DNA from: JBLHHI01 sp047614125
GTDB lineage: Bacteria > Bacteroidota > Bacteroidia > NS11-12g > UBA9320
Assembly (NCBI GenBank): GCA_047614125.1
Contig: JBLHHI010000010.1
Span: 1 to 43,866 of the forward strand
Length of the DNA stretch: 43,866 nt
Reading direction: 5' to 3'
This document shows positions 41,853-43,866 of the stretch, piece after piece (the first letter of the stretch is position 1; every line of letters begins with the position of its first letter). The position numbers and the translations under genes were made by a program. The notes below the pieces were generated by a model that was given only the letters and a program-made list of their open reading frames with translations, was not told where the DNA came from and ran no database searches.

Positions 41853-42980
41853 CTAATTACGTTGTCGACCCTTTTCCTTAGAATTATCCGGCTTTGTTTC
41901 GATGATTTCCTTTGACTTGATTCGATCTTCTTTCGAAACTCCAGAAAGTACTTCTACGTTTATCCCATCCGATAAGCCCAGCTTAACCGATCTGCGTTCG
42001 AACGCTTGTTCCGAAATTTCCACTTCTACAAAGGTTTCTTTTCCTTCAAAAATCAACAAACCTTCCGAAATGGCTAAAACATTGTCTTTTCGTTGCAAGA
42101 CCACGTCTGCATTGGCGCTGTAATTTGCCCGGATATATGCTTTAGTCTCGTTTTTAATAACCGCCTTTATTTCAAATTGTATGGCACCTTGATCTTCAAC
42201 ACCCTTTGGAGAAATGTAGCTAAGTATGGCTTTAATCTGCTCATTTTCAAGCGCCCCAAGTGTTAGTATCAACTCCATGCCGGGTTTTAATTTTCCAACT
42301 TCCGATTCGTCTACCCTTCCTTCAAAGATCATTTCCTTCATATCGGCAACAAAGGCTATGGTAGTGCCGGCGTTAAAGTTGTTGGCTTCAATTACCGAGT
42401 TGCCTACCTCAACCGGAACGTCGAGAACCGTACCTGAAACCGTTGATTTGATTAAATTAGAGGTACTTCCCGTTCTGGAAGAAACGCCATCGCGGGTAAT
42501 CTTTAGGTTGTCGTTTGCAGAACTGTATTCCTCTTGGGCATTTTCTAGAGATATGGTGTACGATTGCATTTCTTGAGGCGAAACAACTCCTTGATCGAAC
42601 AGGGGTTTGTTTCTATTGTAATCGTTTTTTGCCCGACTCAATTCGATTCGTGCGCGGTTTACTCTGCTTTCGGCATTATTTAAGCTGGTCATATTCGGAA
42701 TTACTCGAATCTTCGCAATCAAATCACCCTTGATTACTTGTTGACCCGGCTCAACGAAAAGTTGCTCAATGATGCCGCTTAGTTGCGGCTTGATCTCAAT
42801 TTCATTCTTAGGCACCACCGAACCAGTTGCTACTGTTTTCTTAATGATATTGGTGGTAAAGGCCGTTTCGGTTGAGTAGCGAATCGGTTTTTCAATTGAT
42901 TTTTGATACAGATAATACATCGTGTATACAAACAAGGCAACGAAAACGATGACCCCCATAAATTTTAGTGTTCTCTTCAT
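41853..42980 (-). CDS. HlyD/MacA-like periplasmic adaptor (membrane fusion protein)
   Basis: A 375-residue adaptor with an N-terminal membrane anchor (about 8-27), a biotinyl/lipoyl half (about 55-90: EIKPQLSGIIEQLFVEPGQQVIKGDLIAKI), a coiled-coil hairpin (about 95-175), the second lipoyl half (about 180-225: IKSTVSGTVLDVPVEVGNSVI) and a beta-barrel domain, LTLGAL ... YISPKGVEDQGAIQFEIKAVI. It would bridge an ABC or RND pump to an outer-membrane channel. No transporter gene follows on this strand, as hutH runs the other way. The MacB pair at 5831-7724 also lacks an adaptor, but the two are 34 kb apart. Pump partner unknown. Confidence 0.9.
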   Translation of the reverse strand: MKRTLKFMGVIVFVALFVYTMYYLYQKSIEKPIRYSTETAFTTNIIKKTVATGSVVPKNEIEIKPQLSGIIEQLFVEPGQQVIKGDLIAKIRVIPNMTSLNNAESRVNRARIELSRAKNDYNRNKPLFDQGVVSPQEMQSYTISLENAQEEYSSANDNLKITRDGVSSRTGSTSNLIKSTVSGTVLDVPVEVGNSVIEANNFNAGTTIAFVADMKEMIFEGRVDESEVGKLKPGMELILTLGALENEQIKAILSYISPKGVEDQGAIQFEIKAVIKNETKAYIRANYSANADVVLQRKDNVLAISEGLLIFEGKETFVEVEISEQAFERRSVKLGLSDGINVEVLSGVSKEDRIKSKEIIETKPDNSKEKGRQRN

Positions 42981-43112
42981 CTATGCCTAATTAAGTAACA
43001 AGTCGCAAAAATGGACTTAAATAACGACAGCCCAGTCTGATGACGTAGGCTATCGATTAAGAACAAATATTTCTCTATAAACTTTGTTAAAAAGAGTGGA
43101 TAAGGCAATGAG

Positions 43113-43866
43113 TTAGAAAGATTCTGTTGCCCAATAATTTTTGGCCATCTCTTTTGGGTTAATTGCCATTATGGGTGTTCGCTTGGTTCCGTCAATTACC
43201 TGTTGTGCAAACGAGCCCAAGAAGAAGTCAAGAACACCCGCTTCTTTTTGAGTCATAATCATAATCAAATCGGCTTTTATTTCTTCCGAATACTGAATGA
43301 TGTCGCCACCAAAGCGTTCGGGGTACTCACTGTCACTCAACAACTTGGTTACATGACGTACGTTGTTTTTCGTAAGAATTTTTTCAACTTGCATCAAACT
43401 GGCTTTCACTCGATTCATGTAAAACTCATCGGTTTCCACTTCCATAATTACGTGAATTTCAGAATTGTACTTTTTAGCCACATGCACGGCCCAATCCACC
43501 TTTTGTCGAGACTCTTTGGTTAAATCGATTGGAAGCACGATTTTTTCATAATTCGTCGACGATGGTTGATCTTTAATAATTACCACCGGAACGGTCGTAC
43601 TCTTCAGAACTCGAAGCGTTGTACTTCCCATAAAATGTTCAATTCCAGTTAAACCATTAAAGCCCATTACAATGCTGTCGCAGGCCATATTATTCGATGC
43701 TTCGATTATTTGTGTGTATACCTTTCCTTCTCGTATTAAAGTATTTACAGTAAGCTTTGGATATTTTTTTCGTACTTCTGCTGCTTTTTCATTCAACCTA
43801 GTATTGATCGTGTCTAACATTACAGATTTTTCCATGCTTCCACTAAATATGGAACTGAAAAAGCTT
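43113..43866 (-). CDS. Universal stress protein with two Usp domains, 5' end outside window
   Basis: The frame is open to the right edge, so the start is not seen; an internal ATG lies at 43835. The visible part of the first Usp domain has SIVMGFNGLTGIEHFMGSTT, the Gly-rich ATP-binding type of motif, and VPVVII. A second domain starts at YEKIVLPIDLT and runs to LIMIMTQKEAGVLDFFLGSFAQ and PIMAINP. Tandem Usp proteins of about 280-300 residues are frequent in Bacteroidota and respond to stress and energy state. About 50-60 N-terminal residues are missing here, so the internal ATG is unlikely to be the true start. Confidence 0.87.
   Translation of the reverse strand, partial: SFFSSIFSGSMEKSVMLDTINTRLNEKAAEVRKKYPKLTVNTLIREGKVYTQIIEASNNMACDSIVMGFNGLTGIEHFMGSTTLRVLKSTTVPVVIIKDQPSSTNYEKIVLPIDLTKESRQKVDWAVHVAKKYNSEIHVIMEVETDEFYMNRVKASLMQVEKILTKNNVRHVTKLLSDSEYPERFGGDIIQYSEEIKADLIMIMTQKEAGVLDFFLGSFAQQVIDGTKRTPIMAINPKEMAKNYWATESF

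Overview
The window is chromosomal DNA of a Bacteroidota bacterium, probably of the Flavobacteriales type. Evidence for this is a type IX secretion C-terminal domain on an Omp28-like protein, a DUF5686/CarboxypepD_reg protein, a TIGR02757 (DUF2400) protein, BNR/Asp-box secreted proteins, lipoproteins, outer-membrane barrels ending in Phe, promoters of the TTTG-N19-TAnnTTTG type and the absence of obvious Shine-Dalgarno sequences. GC content looks near 40 percent. No rRNA, tRNA, CRISPR array or phage was seen.

Layout. 1-4329 (minus): membrane proteins (DUF1361, an unnamed multi-pass protein, a DUF4153/4173-like protein, a frameshifted membrane gene, an HTH regulator and its membrane partner). 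4466-7724 (plus): a small barrel protein, a glycerophosphodiesterase lipoprotein and a MacB-type ABC ATPase/permease pair. 7731-10228: ECF sigma factor, PTPS/FolE pterin pair, anchored lipoprotein. 10344-15147 (plus): agmatinase/arginase-family enzyme, cysteine desulfurase, thioredoxin-fold protein, Omp28/T9SS protein with a clear terminator. 15378-20623 (minus): DUF2400 - PrsW - cystathionine gamma-synthase operon, then DUF5686. 21053-24826 (minus): M1 peptidase fused to an Omp85-like barrel, then a LolD-type ATPase. 24992-26003 (plus): small barrel and lipoprotein. 26382-30651 (minus): aminotransferase - omega-amidase - Map - NFACT operon. 30766-32337: TraB/GumN protein. 32639-35733 (minus): two decayed genes, an AstE/AspA-type deacylase and a glutamate-cysteine ligase/CBS fusion. 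35814-39418 (minus): Maf and a BNR-repeat protein. 39483-41733 (plus): DnaQ-like exonuclease and HutH. 41853-43866 (minus): efflux adaptor and a universal stress protein cut by the window edge.

The most interesting structure is an interspersed, non-coding, MITE-like element present as one truncated and two complete copies (1-127, 20730-21051 in reverse, 35428-35690), plus a solo end at 15216-15239. It has imperfect inverted ends of about 32 bp starting AACCTGA, a conserved GC-cored nested hairpin, a variable middle, and 3-bp target duplications (CTT, TTA). Removing copy 3 and one TTA rejoins the reading frame of the ligase pseudogene across the junction, which fixes the element boundaries from this window alone. 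Copy 1 lies inside the 3' part of the DUF1361 gene, whose reading frame runs on through the element to the window edge; copy 2 sits at the stop codon of the LolD-type ATPase gene.
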